A program made the translations under genes and the position numbers. A model generated the notes under the pieces. That model saw nothing but the letters and a program-made list of their open reading frames with translations. It was not told the origin of the DNA and made no database searches. From Bacteroidota bacterium (GTDB lineage Bacteria > Bacteroidota > Bacteroidia > Cytophagales > Cyclobacteriaceae): a DNA stretch of 64,000 nucleotides. Within the stretch, counting starts at the first letter, position 1. Each line of letters opens with the position of its first letter. Positions 50,724-59,813 of the stretch are shown in pieces. The stretch lies in NCBI GenBank assembly GCA_018266395.1, contig JAFEAM010000001.1:1-64000 (forward strand), in the 5' to 3' direction.

Positions 50724-53123
50724 ATGATACGCTATCTTGTAATCTTTGCCCTCCCACTTCTTTTCTCATGCAAGACTTCCAATGACAATTCCCTTACCGT
50801 ACCCGGTCTTCAGGAACCGGTTGATGTCATTCGTGATGCCTACGGAGTCAATCATATTTTTGCCAAGAATGAGCATGATCTGTTCTTCAGTCAGGGATAC
50901 TGTGCAGCAAGGGATCGATTGTTCCAGTTCGAGATCTGGCGCAGGCAGGCCTCAGGCACTACTGCCGAAGTGTTTGGTGAACAAGAAGTGAAGCGTGATA
51001 TCGGGACTCGTTTATTCAAATACAGGGGGGATCTGGATAAAGAATTCAATCATTACCATCCCCACGGAAAAGACATTATTTCAGCTTTCACCGACGGAAT
51101 CAATGCCTATGTACACGAAGCGCTGCAAGACACCTCATTGCTGCCGATAGAATTCAAACTTCTCGGCATCAAGCCCGGCATTTGGTCACCTGAACTCGTG
51201 ATCTCGAGACATCAGGGCCTTTTGGGCAATATTACCGATGAAGTCCGCCTGGGAAGAGCCGTTGCAAAAATCGGCACCGGCAAAGTAAAGTCATTGAATG
51301 TATTTGAACCAGGCGATCCCGATCTTTCACTTGATCCCAAACTGCATAAAGAACATCTCTTCGACAGTGTGATTGAATTATATGACGCATTCCGGAAACC
51401 TTTCCGTTTCCGTCAGGAAAATCTTATGGAATCGCTCAGTCAAGGTCACAACTTTGATGAGTTGGAGAAACAGGATGTCGAAGACTACAATCAGATCATG
51501 TCAGCGGAAAAACAGAACATCGGCAGCAATAATTGGGCAATAAGCGGAAAAAGATCATTAAGTGGTTTCCCCATCCTGGCCAATGATCCGCATAGGGGTA
51601 TTGCCGTGCCTTCACTTCGCTATATGGTTCATCTGAATGCGCCGGGATGGAATGTGGTGGGCGGCGGCGAACCCACCATTCCAGGCGTTTCCATCGGCCA
51701 TAATGACAACGGAGCGTGGGGACTCACCATTTTTGCCATTGACGGCGAGGATCTTTACGAGTATGAACTCAATCCTGCCAATAAGAATCAGTACAAGTAT
51801 AACGGGCAGTGGGAAGACATGAAGATTCTGCACGATACCATCCACGTGAAAGGTAAGGATGATGTCTACGTGGAACTCAAGTATACAAGACACGGTCCTG
51901 TCACCCTTGTGGATGAAAAGAATCATATCGCTTACGCTGTCCGATGCGGATGGCTTGAGCCTGGAGGTGCCCCTTACATGGCAAGTCTGCGTATGGATCA
52001 GGCAAAGAATTGGGATGAATTCAGGGAAGCCTGCTCCTATAGTCATATCCCCGGCGAGAATATGGTGTGGGCTGATCGTGAGGGCACCATCGGATGGCAG
52101 GCAGTCGGCATAGCCCCGATCCGCAAAAAGCATAGTGGCTTGGTGCCCGTGCCTGGTGATGGGAGTTACGAGTGGGGCGGTTATCTCCCCATCAAAGAAC
52201 TGCCTCATATCCAAAATCCAGACAAAGGTTTCTGGGCTACCGCTAATGAGAACTGCGTATCGCCGGAATATGATCACAATGATGCCATAGGCAGAATGTG
52301 GGCGGATCGTTTCCGGGCCAACAGAATTAACGAAGTGTTAGCGAGTGCAGAAAAGTTTTCTCAGGAAGACATGATGAAACTACAGTTCGATTACCTCTCT
52401 CTTCCCGCACGAACCCTGGTGCCCCTGCTAAAGAATCTGCAGAGCAAAAATGAAAAGACGGAGAACGCCAGGCAAAAACTCCTCGCATGGAATTATTTGA
52501 TTGACAAGAATTCTGTCGAAGCAGGAATATATGTAGCCTGGGAAAAAAAGATGGCTTCCTCGTTGACCGCTTTGGCAGTTCCTGACGAGGCAAAGAAATA
52601 CATACGCACTGTGCCGCTGGCCAGAATACTGGAATGGATTTCAGGACCAGGCGAAGTTTTCAGGCACGACAAGGCTGCTCGGGATGCATTTTTGATGAAA
52701 ACACTAGAAGATGCCATAGCTTCACTGGAGAAGAAGCTGGGGCCTGAAATGGAGAAATGGGTTTACGGGCAGGCAGCCTATCACCATACCCTTATCAAAC
52801 ATCCGCTTAGCAACGTGGTTAATGACAGCCTCCGCAAAATTCTGGATGCCGGTCCACTACCACGCAGTGGTTATGGTGCTACCCCAGGGATGACTTCCAA
52901 TACTGACAACCAGGGATCCGGTGCATCTTTTCGGATAGTTGCAGATCTGAGTGACTGGGAGAAGACCGTGTTCACCAATACGCCAGGGCAGAGTGGCGAC
53001 CCGAGGTCACCTTACTACAAGAACCTGTTTGAGATGTGGGCAAACGACCAGCACTTTCCGGTACACTTCAGCAGGGCTGATGTTGAAAAGGCAGGAAAGG
53101 AAAAGGTCATTTTGAAGCCATAG
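50724..53123 (+). CDS. Penicillin acylase family lipoprotein (Ntn hydrolase)
   Basis: A 799-residue N-terminal-nucleophile amidase made as one chain that self-cleaves. ATG 50724 gives a short lipoprotein signal with the lipobox LLFSC (Cys16), so the enzyme is probably anchored on the cell surface or in the periplasm. The A-chain includes DAYGVNHIFA and GYCAARDRLFQFE. The autocleavage site and nucleophile are Ser268 in IGSNNWAISG, followed by NDPHRGI. Such enzymes cleave acyl amides, including acyl-homoserine lactones and N-acyl amino acids. The upstream in-frame ATG at 50559 overlaps the previous gene and is rejected. It lies about 100 bases after the Tat-exported PLP enzyme. Confidence 0.88.
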   Translation: MIRYLVIFALPLLFSCKTSNDNSLTVPGLQEPVDVIRDAYGVNHIFAKNEHDLFFSQGYCAARDRLFQFEIWRRQASGTTAEVFGEQEVKRDIGTRLFKYRGDLDKEFNHYHPHGKDIISAFTDGINAYVHEALQDTSLLPIEFKLLGIKPGIWSPELVISRHQGLLGNITDEVRLGRAVAKIGTGKVKSLNVFEPGDPDLSLDPKLHKEHLFDSVIELYDAFRKPFRFRQENLMESLSQGHNFDELEKQDVEDYNQIMSAEKQNIGSNNWAISGKRSLSGFPILANDPHRGIAVPSLRYMVHLNAPGWNVVGGGEPTIPGVSIGHNDNGAWGLTIFAIDGEDLYEYELNPANKNQYKYNGQWEDMKILHDTIHVKGKDDVYVELKYTRHGPVTLVDEKNHIAYAVRCGWLEPGGAPYMASLRMDQAKNWDEFREACSYSHIPGENMVWADREGTIGWQAVGIAPIRKKHSGLVPVPGDGSYEWGGYLPIKELPHIQNPDKGFWATANENCVSPEYDHNDAIGRMWADRFRANRINEVLASAEKFSQEDMMKLQFDYLSLPARTLVPLLKNLQSKNEKTENARQKLLAWNYLIDKNSVEAGIYVAWEKKMASSLTALAVPDEAKKYIRTVPLARILEWISGPGEVFRHDKAARDAFLMKTLEDAIASLEKKLGPEMEKWVYGQAAYHHTLIKHPLSNVVNDSLRKILDAGPLPRSGYGATPGMTSNTDNQGSGASFRIVADLSDWEKTVFTNTPGQSGDPRSPYYKNLFEMWANDQHFPVHFSRADVEKAGKEKVILKP

Positions 53124-53132
53124 GAAAGGTCA

Positions 53133-53146
53133 TACTCTTAAGAGTA
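53133..53146. promoter_or_regulatory. 14-base perfect palindrome
   Basis: TACTCTTAAGAGTA is a perfect palindrome ten bases after the penicillin acylase stop and 100 bases before the acetyltransferase start. It has no loop, so it reads better as a dimeric-repressor site than as a terminator. No other copy was noticed. Confidence 0.35.
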
Positions 53147-53246
53147 CGCCTTCGGAAAGAATTGTTCGCTTTAGGTGGTTCAAAATAATTGGTGATTACG
53201 CCACCTATTCGCAAATTCAGCTTGCGATTGTTACGCCGAAACTCCC

Positions 53247-53717
53247 ATGCGTCTTCAGCGGACAGACTCTTCACATCCGGATTTCGAACCCCTTGTAAGG
53301 ATTCTTGACTCCTATTTGGCTGTCCTTGACGGAGATGAGCATGAGTTCTATGCTCAATTCAACAAGACAGACAAGCTTAAACATGTGGTAATTGCTTTTG
53401 AGCATGATGTTGCCGTCGGATGCGGAGCCATCCGGCCATTGGATGACAGTACGATGGAGGTTAAGCGCATGTATGTTGCTGAGAACATGCGTGGGAAGGG
53501 CATAGGCGCCGCCATACTCAAGGAGCTTGAGGAATGGGCTGTTCTGTTGGACTATCATGTGTGCGTCCTGGAAACTGGCAAGAGACAACCGGATGCCATT
53601 GCCTTATATCAAAAGGAGGGTTATGTGAGAATTGAGAACTACGGTCAGTATAGGGGCATGGATAACAGTGTGTGCTTCAGAAAGGAACTTGGCAGGACGC
53701 AAACTTCAGAAGTATGA
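53247..53717 (+). CDS. GNAT acetyltransferase
   Basis: A 156-residue N-acetyltransferase. The acetyl-CoA site is the MYVAENMRGKGIGAAIL stretch (R-x-x-G-x-G/A), preceded by the VGCGAIRPLDD strand and followed by LETGKRQPDAIALYQKEGY. The substrate cannot be read from sequence. Its stop overlaps the ribokinase start (ATGA), making it first in a four-gene run with ribokinase, an ADP-ribosylglycohydrolase and a sugar transporter. Confidence 0.82.
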   Translation: MRLQRTDSSHPDFEPLVRILDSYLAVLDGDEHEFYAQFNKTDKLKHVVIAFEHDVAVGCGAIRPLDDSTMEVKRMYVAENMRGKGIGAAILKELEEWAVLLDYHVCVLETGKRQPDAIALYQKEGYVRIENYGQYRGMDNSVCFRKELGRTQTSEV

Positions 53718-54613
53718 GCTCGATTATTGTCCTCGGCAGCAGTAACACTGACATGGTTATCAGATCACCGCGAATACCGGTTCCAGGGGAGACGATCATC
53801 GGCGGAAGCTTCTTTACCAATCCGGGTGGTAAGGGTGCCAATCAGGCGGTTGCTGCGGCAAGGCTTGGGGGCAAGGTTGTATTCGTTACGAGAACCGGAA
53901 ACGATTCTTTTGGTAAGGAATCACTCGACGGATTTCGCAGGGAGGGGATAGATTTGACTTATGCAAGTATTGATCCCTTGCATCCCTCCGGCGTTGCTCT
54001 TATCACTGTGGATGACAAGGGGGAGAATACCATTGTAGTTGCTTCAGGTGCGAATAGTATGCTCACTCCCGATGTTTTCGAGGCAAAGCTTCCTCCCGTG
54101 AACAGCGAGGACATCATGCTCTTGCAATTAGAAATTCCTATGGATACAGTGATCCGGGGAGCCGCCTACGCCAGACAGCGAGGCGCGAGGGTTATCCTCA
54201 ATCCGGCTCCTGCGAGTGAACTAACTGATGACCTGTTGAAAAACGTTTCTATCATTACCCCAAACGAAACAGAAGCCAGTCTTTTGTCCAGAGTCCCGGT
54301 AAAGGGTAAAGACTCTGCCGCAAGGGCTGCCTCACTTCTTCAGAGAAGGGGACCCAAAACCGTAATCATTACGCTTGGCTCTCAGGGCGCGCTCGTTCTG
54401 GATGGCCATGAGCTATATCCCGTTCCCGCGCCCGTCGTAACGGCTGTTGATACAACTGCAGCGGGTGACGTTTTCAACGGAGCCCTAGCTGTTGGACTTG
54501 CCGAAGGGGTCCCTTTGGATCAGGCGGTTGAGTTCGCCTGTAAAGCCGCCGCGATTTCCGTCACGAGGCAAGGTGCCCAAAGTTCAGCGCCTTATAGAAA
54601 GGAAGTCCAGTGA
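53714..54613 (+). CDS. rbsK: Ribokinase (PfkB family)
   Basis: Phosphorylates D-ribose to ribose-5-phosphate. In 299 residues the PfkB marks are complete: NPGGKGANQAVAAARLG near residue 37 and DTTAAGDVFNGAL near 250, with the catalytic Asp in AAGD. ATG 53714 overlaps the acetyltransferase stop; an earlier in-frame ATG at 53672 is rejected. The match is to ribokinase rather than fructokinase or adenosine kinase, and the downstream ADP-ribose hydrolase and GRP transporter fit a ribose source. Confidence 0.9.
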   Translation: MSSIIVLGSSNTDMVIRSPRIPVPGETIIGGSFFTNPGGKGANQAVAAARLGGKVVFVTRTGNDSFGKESLDGFRREGIDLTYASIDPLHPSGVALITVDDKGENTIVVASGANSMLTPDVFEAKLPPVNSEDIMLLQLEIPMDTVIRGAAYARQRGARVILNPAPASELTDDLLKNVSIITPNETEASLLSRVPVKGKDSAARAASLLQRRGPKTVIITLGSQGALVLDGHELYPVPAPVVTAVDTTAAGDVFNGALAVGLAEGVPLDQAVEFACKAAAISVTRQGAQSSAPYRKEVQ

Positions 54614-54688
54614 CTCCTTCCCGTTAATCATTCTGATTTTGGTTTCAGGTTTCAAATCGTAAATTCCATTACTTATCCATTTCCAGTT

Positions 54689-56254
54689 ATGAATCATCCA
54701 TTCTCGAGAATCCATAAAGCGGGAGCAGCTCTGGTGTTTGGCCTGGCACTGAGTCAAAGCCTGTTTGCTCAAACCTTCATGATTGACAAATCAACTCTAG
54801 CTGACAAGATTAAGGGCGGTTGGGCCGGTCAGACCATCGGCGTCACATTTGGAGGACCTTATGAGTTCCGGTTTGAAGGATCTTTCATTAATGACTACCA
54901 GCCATTGCCATGGGGAGACGGATACCTCAGGAAGAATATGTTGGAGAACCCGGGATTATATGACGATCTATACATGGATCTGACTTTCGTTGACGTGTTC
55001 GAAAAGAAGGGATTGGATGCACCAGTAGCTGACTTCGGGAATGCATATGCCCATGCCGGCTATATGCTCTGGCACGCCAACCAGGCAGGGCGCTACAACA
55101 TCCTCCATGGAATTCAGCCTCCCATGAGCGGTCATTGGCAAAATAATCCACATGCCGACTGTATTGACTACCAGATTGAATCTGACTTTGCCGGATTGAT
55201 GAGTCCTGGAATGCCCAACACAGCCTCACTCATCAGCGATAAGATCGGTCACATCATGAATTATGGAGATGGTTGGTACGGAGGTGTATATGTTGGTGCG
55301 ATGTATGCCCTTGCATTCATGAATAAGGATGTCAATAAGGTGGTAATTGAAGCGCTCAAAACAATACCTCCTGAATCCCAATTTTATCAATGCATTAGTG
55401 ATGTGATCAAATGGCATGACCAATTCCCGCAGGACTGGAAACAAACATGGTTTGAAGTGCAAAAGAAATGGACCGATGACATTGGCTGCCCTGAAGGAAT
55501 ATTTTCTCCCTATAACATCGATGCCAGGGTAAACGCTGCATATGTCGTCATTGGTTTGCTTTATGGTCAGGGGGACTACACAAAAACACTGGAGATTACC
55601 ACACGCTGTGGTCAGGATGCAGACTGCAATCCTTCGACAGCCGGCGGCATTCTCGGCACCATCCTGGGTTATGATAAAATTCCCGCGTATTGGAAACAGG
55701 GACTCAAGGAAGCGGAGGACATCGACTTCAAGTACACCACAATGTCCCTGAACGATGTGTACACTATCGGGCTCGCACACGCCATTAAGAATGTCGAGCG
55801 GAATGGCGGCAGAGTCAATGGCAACGCCATTCAAATCAAGTTACAGACTCCGGCGTCCGTGAAATTTGAAAAGAGTTTCCCGGGTCTAACGCCTACCGCA
55901 CGTATTCCAGTGCACACCAATGAAAATCAATCAGAGGTCGAATTTGACTTTGAGGGCACAGGTTTTGTTTTGCGAGGCAGCACGGCGCCGTGGGAAAGCA
56001 CCTCAGACTATGTGTTGAAGACTGAACTTTGGGTTGACGGCAAGGTCATTGAAAAACCCGACCTCCCCATGAGCTATACCACCCGTCGCTATGAATTGTG
56101 CTGGAATTACGGATTGAATCCAGGGAAACACAACGTAAAATTGAAGTTGCTGAATCCCTCTAAAGACTATCCTGTAAAATACCTGGAGGCTTTTTCATAC
56201 AATTCAAAACAATCCCTTTCCGACACCAACAACAAAGGAAGCAGAATCCGATAA
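54689..56254 (+). CDS. Exported ADP-ribosylglycohydrolase-family protein with C-terminal beta domain
   Basis: A 521-residue protein with a signal peptide (about 1-27). The catalytic helical domain (about 30-380) carries GGWAGQTIGVTFGG, an acidic YDDLYMDLTF segment and GQDADCNPSTAGGILG, the two metal-binding regions of the ADP-ribosylglycohydrolase fold. A C-terminal domain of about 130 residues, with SEVEFDFEGTGFVLRGS and NPGKHNVKLKLLNPS, looks like a beta sandwich. Family members remove ADP-ribose from proteins or hydrolyse related glycosides, usually in the cytoplasm; this one is exported. With ribokinase and a sugar transporter next to it, release of ribose from an external ribosyl compound is plausible. 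Confidence 0.8.
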   Translation: MNHPFSRIHKAGAALVFGLALSQSLFAQTFMIDKSTLADKIKGGWAGQTIGVTFGGPYEFRFEGSFINDYQPLPWGDGYLRKNMLENPGLYDDLYMDLTFVDVFEKKGLDAPVADFGNAYAHAGYMLWHANQAGRYNILHGIQPPMSGHWQNNPHADCIDYQIESDFAGLMSPGMPNTASLISDKIGHIMNYGDGWYGGVYVGAMYALAFMNKDVNKVVIEALKTIPPESQFYQCISDVIKWHDQFPQDWKQTWFEVQKKWTDDIGCPEGIFSPYNIDARVNAAYVVIGLLYGQGDYTKTLEITTRCGQDADCNPSTAGGILGTILGYDKIPAYWKQGLKEAEDIDFKYTTMSLNDVYTIGLAHAIKNVERNGGRVNGNAIQIKLQTPASVKFEKSFPGLTPTARIPVHTNENQSEVEFDFEGTGFVLRGSTAPWESTSDYVLKTELWVDGKVIEKPDLPMSYTTRRYELCWNYGLNPGKHNVKLKLLNPSKDYPVKYLEAFSYNSKQSLSDTNNKGSRIR

Positions 56255-56256
56255 CC

Positions 56257-57255
56257 ATGTTCATCATTCAATCCTATTCTACTGCTGTTATTTTTTGCGT
56301 CATCACCATGTTATGCTGGGGATCCTGGGCCAATACTCAGAAACTCGCAGGGAACAGTTGGAGGTTTGAATTATTCTACTGGGACTATGTCATTGGCATT
56401 GTACTGTTTTCACTATTGTGCGGATTCACATTGGGCAGCATGGGTCAGGGTGGAAGAAGTTTCATGGCAGATCTTCAGCAGGCCGATTATCGCAATCTGT
56501 TCAGCGCGTTCATCGGCGGGATTGTTTTTAATGCCGCAAACATTCTGGTGGTGGCAGCCATTGCTATTGCCGGTATGTCTGTTGCATTTCCTGTAGGCAT
56601 CGGAATCGCCTTGATTCTAGGTGTGATCATCAATTATGTAAGCGCACAGCACGGGAATCCTATTTTGCTTTTTACGGGCGTGTCACTCGTGGCCGCGGCA
56701 ATTGTATTGAACGCACGTGCTTACAGGATCAAAGCCGGGACCCAGACCAGTGTCCCATCCCGTGGGTTATTGCTCGCCATTATTGGTGGCGTCCTCATGT
56801 CATTGTTCTATCGCTTTATTGCGGCATCCATGGACCTGAATGATTTTGTTGCTCCGGAGCCCGGCAAGATGACCCCTTACTCTGCTGTATTCGTTTTCTC
56901 GCTGGGTATACTTTTCAGTAATTTCTTCCTGAATTCCTTGCTGATCTTCAAACCGTTTGTCGGCGAGCCCACGAGCTATCATGCCTACTTCTCAGGAAAA
57001 AGTGCTTACCATTTTTATGGCATCCTGGGCGGACTCATTTGGGGCATCGGGAATTCCTTCAATCTCATCGCGGCCGGCAAGGCAGGACCGGCGATTTCTT
57101 ATGGCCTTGGACAAGGAGCAACACTTGTTGCTGCATTTTGGGGAGTATTTATCTGGAAGGAGTTTGATAATGCACCCATGGGTGTCAACAAACTGATCAT
57201 TGCAATGTTCGGGTGCTTTTTACTCGGGTTGATTTTGATTGTACTAGCAGGGTGA
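56257..57255 (+). CDS. GRP-family sugar transporter (glucose/ribose porter)
   Basis: A 332-residue membrane protein with about ten hydrophobic segments, of the drug/metabolite transporter superfamily. TMLCWGSWANTQKL at the N-terminus and WGIGNSFNLIAAGKAGPAISYGLGQGA near residue 265 match the GRP/RhaT-like sugar porters. It follows the ADP-ribosylglycohydrolase stop by two bases, so they are cotranscribed. Ribose is the inferred substrate. It ends 51 bases before the convergent DUF4293 gene; a 6-base inverted repeat (57270-57275, 57286-57291) lies between them without a T run. Confidence 0.85.
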   Translation: MFIIQSYSTAVIFCVITMLCWGSWANTQKLAGNSWRFELFYWDYVIGIVLFSLLCGFTLGSMGQGGRSFMADLQQADYRNLFSAFIGGIVFNAANILVVAAIAIAGMSVAFPVGIGIALILGVIINYVSAQHGNPILLFTGVSLVAAAIVLNARAYRIKAGTQTSVPSRGLLLAIIGGVLMSLFYRFIAASMDLNDFVAPEPGKMTPYSAVFVFSLGILFSNFFLNSLLIFKPFVGEPTSYHAYFSGKSAYHFYGILGGLIWGIGNSFNLIAAGKAGPAISYGLGQGATLVAAFWGVFIWKEFDNAPMGVNKLIIAMFGCFLLGLILIVLAG

Positions 57256-57306
57256 GCACATGGAATAGCCTCACGCCTTTTCTATCGTGAGCATGGTAGT
57301 GATGAA

Positions 57307-57771
57307 CTAACGTAATCGGTCAGCGTCGCGGACAAGCTTCTCATCTCGACGAATAAACCGATTGGCAACCATATTGCTGACCATGGCGATTGCCGGAAGC
57401 CACAATGCCCAACCATAACTGCCTGCCACCTGATTAGTCTTGATGATATTTGTTGCGAAGTAGACCGATGATCCAATGCAGCCGGCCATAAGCAGGGAAT
57501 TGAGCGCTCCCATTTTTACCTGCAGGAGCCGGTTTTCAAACTTACCGATTTCAATAAGAGCAATCGTAGCTGCTGCCACCGCAAGGAGGGCAGAAAGTGC
57601 ATACGGGAAATAAATCGTATTGCGTACATCACCCGTTTTCACCGTGTAGTGCAACGGAAACAGCATCATTTCATCATTTCCCACAGTCGCCTTCCAGATC
57701 GGAAAAAAGATCATCGCGACTAGGCAAAAGGCCGTCAGTGCCAGGAATATTGTCTGCTTTCTTTGCCACAT
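57307..57771 (-). CDS. DUF4293 membrane protein
   Basis: A 154-residue protein with four hydrophobic segments, starting MWQRKQTIFLALTAF and ending in the charged tail RRDEKLVRDADRLR. Both ends are typical of DUF4293, a family I know only from Bacteroidota; function unknown. ATG 57771 is preferred over an in-frame TTG at 57801 because the family starts at the Met-Trp-Gln-Arg motif. It is a single gene between convergent and divergent neighbours. Confidence 0.85.
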   Translation of the reverse strand: MWQRKQTIFLALTAFCLVAMIFFPIWKATVGNDEMMLFPLHYTVKTGDVRNTIYFPYALSALLAVAAATIALIEIGKFENRLLQVKMGALNSLLMAGCIGSSVYFATNIIKTNQVAGSYGWALWLPAIAMVSNMVANRFIRRDEKLVRDADRLR

Positions 57772-57809
57772 ATACAGCGTGGAGGTAACTTGAACCGTCA
57801 AAAACTGCC

Positions 57810-57817
57810 CAAAATTA
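57810..57817 (-). promoter_or_regulatory. -7 promoter box TAATTTTG for the DUF4293 gene
   Basis: Exact TAnnTTTG on the minus strand, 38 bases before ATG 57771. Confidence 0.5.
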
Positions 57818-57856
57818 GGAATTTATCCCGTTTACTAACGAGGCCCCGATCCGACC

Positions 57857-59056
57857 ATGAAAAGCGCATTCATAACTGACATCATCAGAACGCCAATCGG
57901 AAAATACGGCGGGACACTATCCTCCGTCCGTCCTGATGATCTGGTTGCCAGCACCATTCGCGAGCTTTTGAACAGGAACTCCACCCTATCCGGTGCGGCA
58001 GTTGAAGATGTGATTGTCGGGGCAGCCAACCAGTCTGGTGAGGACAACCGCAATGTTGCTCGCATGGCACTCCTTCTGGCAGGACTTCCCGTTTCTGTCG
58101 GCGGCGTTACTGTGAATCGCTTATGTGCTTCCGGTTTGCAGGCAATCATGACTGCTGCCTTGGGTATCAATACAGGCAACGGTGAAGTATATATAGCAGC
58201 CGGAGTTGAGAGTATGAGCCGGGCGCCATTTGTCATGGCCAAGTCTGAAGAACCTTTTGGCCGCAAGGCTGAAGTCTACGACACGACACTTGGCTGGCGC
58301 TTTGTCAACAAGCAGCTGGCAAAACTTTACCATCCTTACAGCATGGGAGAAACGGCCGAAAATGTCGCCGAAAAATGGAAGATAAGCCGGGAAGAACAGG
58401 ATCGGTTTGGTTTGGCTTCACAGTTGAAATATTTTACTGCCGAGAAAGCAGGAAAATTCAATGATGAGCGCATTCAAATCCAGATAGTAAAGGGCAAAGA
58501 AAAGACGGCTTTTGCAGTCGATGAATATCCTCGTGAGACCACGTTGGAAAAATTAGCGGCCCTGAAACCTGCCTTTCGGGAAAATGGCAGCGTGACGGCC
58601 GGAAATTCATCAGGGATCAATGACGGAGCTGCAGCAAGTCTGGTGGTCTCCGAGGAGGCTGCCCGGCAATTCAATCTTCATCCAATGGTACGGATTGTTT
58701 CAACCGCGGTTGCCGGAGTAGATCCTGCATACATGGGTGTTGGTCCTGTTCAAGCCACACGCAAGGCGCTTCAGCGCACCGGTCTTCGCATCTCCGATCT
58801 CGGTCTGGTTGAACTCAATGAAGCCTTTGCCTCACAAGCCATTGCCTGCATCCACGATCTTGACCTGAATCCTGAATTGGTAAATGTTAACGGCGGTGCC
58901 ATTGCCCTCGGACATCCTCTTGGATGCAGTGGTGTAAGGATCAGTGCCACGCTTATTCATGAGATGATGCGGCGGAAGGTGAAATTTGGGTTGGCCACAA
59001 TGTGCATTGGTGTGGGACAGGGAGCCGCCATCGTTTATGAAAACCTGAATGCCTGA
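57857..59056 (+). CDS. Thiolase, 3-oxoadipyl-CoA / acetyl-CoA acyltransferase type
   Basis: A 399-residue degradative thiolase. The catalytic set is complete: nucleophile Cys90 in VNRLCASGL, His353 in IALGHPLGCSG and Cys383 in ATMCIGVGQG. NVARMALLLAGLP recalls the PcaF/PaaJ branch that splits 3-oxoadipyl-CoA, but fatty-acid thiolases are close. No partner beta-oxidation or phenylacetate genes lie nearby. truA starts eight bases before its stop, so the two genes are coupled despite unrelated functions. Confidence 0.9.
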   Translation: MKSAFITDIIRTPIGKYGGTLSSVRPDDLVASTIRELLNRNSTLSGAAVEDVIVGAANQSGEDNRNVARMALLLAGLPVSVGGVTVNRLCASGLQAIMTAALGINTGNGEVYIAAGVESMSRAPFVMAKSEEPFGRKAEVYDTTLGWRFVNKQLAKLYHPYSMGETAENVAEKWKISREEQDRFGLASQLKYFTAEKAGKFNDERIQIQIVKGKEKTAFAVDEYPRETTLEKLAALKPAFRENGSVTAGNSSGINDGAAASLVVSEEAARQFNLHPMVRIVSTAVAGVDPAYMGVGPVQATRKALQRTGLRISDLGLVELNEAFASQAIACIHDLDLNPELVNVNGGAIALGHPLGCSGVRISATLIHEMMRRKVKFGLATMCIGVGQGAAIVYENLNA

Positions 59057-59807
59057 CGCTGTGCGCTATTTCTTTGAAATCAGGTATAAAGGAACGCACT
59101 ACCATGGCTGGCAATCTCAGGCCAACGCCGTTGGCATTCAGCAAATGGTGGAGGAAGTGCTCGGCAAGTTGCTGAGGGAGCAAGTCTCCATCGTGGGCAG
59201 CGGACGGACCGACACCGGTGTTCACTGTTGCCAGCAGTTCTTTCACACAGACATCAAGACAGATTTCGATCAAAATCAGCTCAAACAGCGGCTCAATTCC
59301 TTCCTTGACAAGGACATAGCCATACGAAGTATCCGTCCGGTAAAATCGGATGCAAGTGCGCGATACTCAGCACTCGAACGGACTTATGAATACAGAATAA
59401 CCCGCGTTAAAGATCCATTTTTGAATGGATTCGCCTGGTTTGTTCATAAACCCATTGATGTCCCAACTTTACAGCGTGCATCTGCGTTATTGATCGGAAC
59501 ACATGACTTTCAATGCTTCAGTAAGGTAAAGACAGACGTGAACCATTTTGTGTGTAAAGTGCGGAAGGCCGAATGGGTCGAAAAGGAAAGCCTCCTTGTA
59601 TTCACTATCTCTGCCAACCGTTTTTTGAGAGGGATGGTGCGCGCAATCGTGGGAACCCTTATGGATGCAGGAACCGGAAAAATCAGCGTGGACGACCTGC
59701 GACATATCCTGAAAAGCAAAGACCGCAGGAAAGCCGGACAGAACGTGCCTGCAGAAGGTCTGTTCCTGACCCAGGTGCGTTACCCAAAGCAAATATTCTT
59801 GATATAA
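59049..59807 (+). CDS. truA: tRNA pseudouridine(38-40) synthase
   Basis: Makes pseudouridine at tRNA positions 38-40. The catalytic Asp55 lies in GSGRTDTGVHC, and YFFEIRYKGTHYHGWQ at the start and FLRGMVRAIVGTLMDAG in the C-terminal half are TruA signatures. The 252 residues fit. The start overlaps the thiolase stop; the ABC exporter gene follows six bases after its stop. Confidence 0.95.
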   Translation: MPDAVRYFFEIRYKGTHYHGWQSQANAVGIQQMVEEVLGKLLREQVSIVGSGRTDTGVHCCQQFFHTDIKTDFDQNQLKQRLNSFLDKDIAIRSIRPVKSDASARYSALERTYEYRITRVKDPFLNGFAWFVHKPIDVPTLQRASALLIGTHDFQCFSKVKTDVNHFVCKVRKAEWVEKESLLVFTISANRFLRGMVRAIVGTLMDAGTGKISVDDLRHILKSKDRRKAGQNVPAEGLFLTQVRYPKQIFLI

Positions 59808-59813
59808 GACCTC

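Noticed and set aside
51612-52277. 221-codon open frame on the - strand inside the penicillin acylase gene
   Set aside because: Antisense to a well-supported gene; no motif and no ribosome site.
49337-53123. A beta-lactam biosynthesis or degradation locus (epimerase-like plus penicillin acylase)
   Set aside because: Both names are broad family labels; no ACV synthetase, cyclase or beta-lactamase is present.
57270-57291. CTCACG/CGTGAG inverted repeat as a terminator
   Set aside because: Only six pairs, a ten-base loop and no T run; too weak to call.
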